Shown: positions 10,740-12,010 of the stretch, piece by piece
How positions within the stretch are numbered: position 1 is the first letter of the stretch
Layout: each line of letters begins with the position of its first letter
Source: DATKXO01 sp035528995
Lineage (GTDB): Bacteria; Planctomycetota; Phycisphaerae; UBA1845
Reading direction: 5' to 3'
NCBI GenBank assembly: GCA_035528995.1
Contig: DATKXO010000187.1
Location: forward strand, 1 to 12,010
Length of the DNA stretch: 12,010 bases
Made by a program: the position numbers and the translations under genes
The notes under the pieces: generated by a model
Database searches by the model: none
The model's input: the letters and a program-made list of their open reading frames with translations, nothing else
Told to the model about the DNA's origin: nothing

Positions 10740-10768
10740 ATTGTCGCCATCAGACCGCTATAGGGCAA
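10740..10768 (-). promoter_or_regulatory. Possible promoter of the tricorn-like gene
   Basis: On the minus strand, TTGCCC (10768-10763), a 17-bp spacer and GACAAT (10745-10740) match the sigma-70 consensus at 4 of 6 positions each. The leader would be about 60 nt. It lies just outside the repeat field that begins near 10781. Confidence 0.3.
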
Positions 10769-10800
10769 ATGCCGTCCCAAACTCGCCACTCGCAGGGTGC

Positions 10801-10823
10801 CACTGGCAGCTCGCCTGCCAGTG
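10801..10823. repeat. Palindromic element, 9-bp arms with 5-nt loop
   Basis: CACTGGCAG (10801-10809) and CTGCCAGTG (10815-10823) are exact complements around the loop CTCGC. It is flanked on both sides by heptamer units of the ACTCGCY type. It looks like a REP-type interspersed palindrome rather than a terminator, as no T-tract follows on either strand. Confidence 0.6.
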
Positions 10824-10837
10824 TGTCTCCGTCCACA

Positions 10838-10872
10838 ACTCGCTATTCGCTATTCGCTCTTCGCCATTCTGT
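10838..10872. repeat. Short heptamer array
   Basis: Five consecutive 7-bp units, mainly ACTCGCT and ATTCGCT, keep perfect register. The same unit type occurs at 10781-10794, 10908-10942, 11087-11107 and 11984-12010. Confidence 0.75.
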
Positions 10873-10876
10873 ACCG

Positions 10877-10891
10877 TCCCGATTCTCGGGA
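10877..10891. repeat. Short palindrome, 6-bp arms with 3-nt loop
   Basis: TCCCGA and TCGGGA flank TTC. It separates two stretches of heptamer units and is the second palindrome in the repeat field. A T-tract is absent. Confidence 0.4.
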
Positions 10892-10907
10892 TCAGGGAGC
10901 GCCCCCA

Positions 10908-10984
10908 ACTCGCCACTCGCTACTCGCCATTCGCTATTCGCCTCTCCCCAATCTCCAACCTCCAATCCCCAATCGCGTCCGCCG
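10908..10984. repeat. Heptamer array, copy 1 (11 units)
   Basis: Eleven consecutive 7-bp units. Five are of the type ACTCGCC/ATTCGCT (10908-10942). A TCTCCCC unit and four AAYCYCC- or AATCGCG-type units follow, and the array closes with TCCGCCG. The last 35 bp (10950-10984) recur exactly at 11122-11156. Confidence 0.85.
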
Positions 10985-11000
10985 TTGCCTTCTCCGCTCC

Positions 11001-11073
11001 TCCGTGCGTCCGTGGTTTGCCTTGCCTCTTCTTCCCTCTCCGGCCTTTCTCTGCGTTCTCGGCGCCCTCTGCG
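11001..11073. repeat. 8-bp and 9-bp repeat units (TCCGTGNN and TTCTCTGCG types)
   Basis: TCCGTGCG and TCCGTGGT at 11001-11016 are 8-bp neighbours. At 11047-11073 three 9-bp units occur, two ending CTGCG and one CGGCG. On the minus strand the latter read CGCAGAG-type units. These strings resemble intergenic repeats I recall from diverse bacterial genomes, without being able to name a described family. Confidence 0.6.
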
Positions 11074-11086
11074 GTGAATCCCCGGC

Positions 11087-11156
11087 CTTCGCCATTCGCC
11101 AGTCGCCTCTCCCCAATCCCCAATCTCCAACCTCCAATCCCCAATCGCGTCCGCCG
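11087..11156. repeat. Heptamer array, copy 2 (10 units)
   Basis: Ten 7-bp units follow the same order as copy 1: NNTCGCC units, TCTCCCC, AATCYCC-type units, and TCCGCCG at the end. This copy has one extra AATCCCC unit after TCTCCCC and fewer leading units. Its final 35 bp are identical to copy 1, and the copies are 172 bp apart. Confidence 0.85.
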
Positions 11157-11165
11157 CCTTCCCCC

Positions 11166-11261
11166 CGCCTCGCCGCCTCGCCGCCTCGTTGCCTCGGTGC
11201 CTCGTAGCCTTGGTGCCTGGTTGCCTCGTTGCCTCGTTGCCTCGTTGCCTCGTTGCCTGCC
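11166..11261. repeat. Octamer array (12 units of TGCCTCGT type)
   Basis: Twelve consecutive 8-bp units. Three start CGCCTCG, four or five are diverged (for example AGCCTTGG), four consecutive units are identical TGCCTCGT (11222-11253), and the last is TGCCTGCC. Identical units next to diverged ones point to recent expansion by slippage. Confidence 0.85.
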
Positions 11262-11313
11262 GTTCTTTCCCCCTTCTCAATTCTCAATTCCCCCCTCCCC
11301 ACACAATACGCCC

Positions 11314-11976
11314 ATGAAGCGCACGCCCTCCATCCCCACCATCCTCCGCCGCCTCGAGCGCGCCTACGGCCACCGCCCCTGGCGAAAGCATCGCAGCGGC
11401 ATCGACGGCCTCATCCAGACCATCCTCTCCCAGAACACCACCGACCGGAACTCGATGGCCGCTTTCGCCAGCCTCAAGGCCCGCTTCCCGCGATGGCACG
11501 CGCTCCTCGACGCCCCCGTCTCCACCATCGAGCGCGCCATCCGATCCGCCGGCCTGTCCCGCACCAAGGCCCCGCGCATAAAAAACGCCCTGCGCGAGGT
11601 CCACGCCCCCACCGGCCGCCTGTCGCTCGCTTTCCTGACCAGGATGCCGCTCGACGACGCCAAGGCATGGCTCCAGTCCATCGACGGCGTCGGCCCCAAG
11701 ACGGCCGCCTGCGTCCTGATGTTCTGCTACAACCTGCCCGCCTTCCCCGTGGACACGCACGTCCACCGTGTCGCCCGGCGCCTGGCCCTCATCCCCGACG
11801 ACTGCACCGCCGACCGCGCCCACGACCTTCTCGAACGGATGTGCCCCCCGGCCCTGGTCTACCCCTTCCACCTCCTGCTGGTCCACCACGGCCGCACCAC
11901 CTGCCGCCCCCGCAACCCCCGCTGCCCCAACTGCCCCCTAGCCAACCTCGGCCCCTGGCCCACCACGAACCAATAG
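11314..11976 (+). CDS. Endonuclease III-like DNA glycosylase / AP lyase (HhH-GPD family)
   Basis: This 220-residue base-excision-repair enzyme should remove damaged bases and cut at the resulting abasic site. The HhH-GPD signature is intact: LIQTILSQNTTDRN (33-46), hairpin IDGVGPKTAA with catalytic Lys129, and FPVDTHVHRVARR with catalytic Asp147. The wording LSQNT..DRN and KAPRI suggests the Nth-like subfamily common in Deinococcus and actinobacteria rather than E. coli Nth itself, so I give no symbol. At the C terminus the Fe-S motif C-x6-C-x2-C-x5-C has C197, C204 and C207, but the fourth position is Gly213. I chose ATG 11314 because it matches the family N terminus. The frame stays open far upstream through repeats and the antisense of the protease, but that extension is not coding-like. 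No ribosome site is visible. Repeats flank the gene on both sides. Confidence 0.88.
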   Translation: MKRTPSIPTILRRLERAYGHRPWRKHRSGIDGLIQTILSQNTTDRNSMAAFASLKARFPRWHALLDAPVSTIERAIRSAGLSRTKAPRIKNALREVHAPTGRLSLAFLTRMPLDDAKAWLQSIDGVGPKTAACVLMFCYNLPAFPVDTHVHRVARRLALIPDDCTADRAHDLLERMCPPALVYPFHLLLVHHGRTTCRPRNPRCPNCPLANLGPWPTTNQ

Positions 11977-11983
11977 CCCCCCA

Positions 11984-12010
11984 ACTCGCTACTCCCCACT
12001 CGCATTTCGC
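11984..12010 (+). repeat. Heptamer array after the glycosylase gene (runs off the window)
   Basis: ACTCGCT, ACTCCCC and ACTCGCA, followed by a partial TTTCGC, begin 8 bp after the stop codon. They are the same unit type as at 10908-10942 and are preceded by the same C-run plus CAA. The array may continue beyond the window. Confidence 0.7.

Larger units (their letters stand above)
10781..11302. repeat. Composite intergenic field of short tandem repeats (7-, 8- and 9-bp units)
   Basis: Almost all of this 520-bp stretch is made of short tandem units, and I see no gene in it. In order it holds: two heptamers (10781-10794), a palindrome (10801-10823), heptamers (10838-10872), a second palindrome (10877-10891), a long heptamer array (10908-10984), 8- and 9-bp units (11001-11073), a second long heptamer array (11087-11156), an octamer array (11166-11261) and TTCTCAA heptamers (11274-11290). 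The strand bias is strong: pyrimidine-rich on plus, G/A-rich on minus. All six frames through it give only repetitive peptides. Confidence 0.85.

Noticed and set aside
10843..11302. Minus-strand frames of 74 to 145 codons in the repeat field
   Set aside because: They encode only repeat-derived peptides (for example repeated NEATRQRG), so they are products of tandem repeats without stops, not genes.
10781..11302. CRISPR array
   Set aside because: The units are 7-9 bp and directly adjacent, without unique spacers of 30 bp or so, and no cas gene is present.

Overview
The window is high-GC DNA with bacterial gene structure: Shine-Dalgarno sites, TTG and GTG starts, and an ATGA gene overlap. The gene set fits a planctomycete or a related PVC-group bacterium: a short RpoD-like sigma factor, an archaeal-type phosphoglycerate mutase, a secreted tricorn-like protease, a large GT-C-like membrane protein and a secreted phosphodiesterase lipoprotein. 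This assignment is inferred from gene content and style, not from a marker gene.

Layout. Positions 1-210 hold the 3' end of a ComEA-like helix-hairpin-helix protein. Convergent to it is a sigma-70 family factor (1040-243, minus). Its promoter lies inside a regular lattice of GGTGCTAT half-sites at 13-bp steps. A 422-bp divergent intergenic region, with two further inverted repeats, leads to apgM (1463-2668, plus), a glycolytic enzyme. Then come a small two-helix membrane protein (2775-2954), a 794-residue polytopic membrane protein (3124-5508) and, overlapping it by ATGA, an alkaline-phosphatase-superfamily lipoprotein (5505-7148). The last two are probably a co-translated cell-envelope pair. 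Convergent to them is a 1157-residue exported tricorn-type protease (10671-7198, minus), with a Lys/Asp/Glu-rich insert encoded by 15-bp tandem repeats. The window ends with an endonuclease III-like glycosylase (11314-11976, plus).

The most unusual DNA is the roughly 520-bp non-coding stretch between the protease and the glycosylase (about 10781-11302). It is built almost entirely from short tandem units with periods of 7, 8 and 9 bp plus two small palindromes. A 35-bp block in it is repeated exactly, in the same heptamer register. The heptamers resume 8 bp after the glycosylase stop codon, so that gene sits inside the repeat field.

Nothing here identifies a complete new defence or mobile system. 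The best leads are the heptamer/octamer repeat field, the operator lattice at the sigma-factor promoter, and the GT-C/phosphodiesterase pair with its small membrane-protein neighbour.
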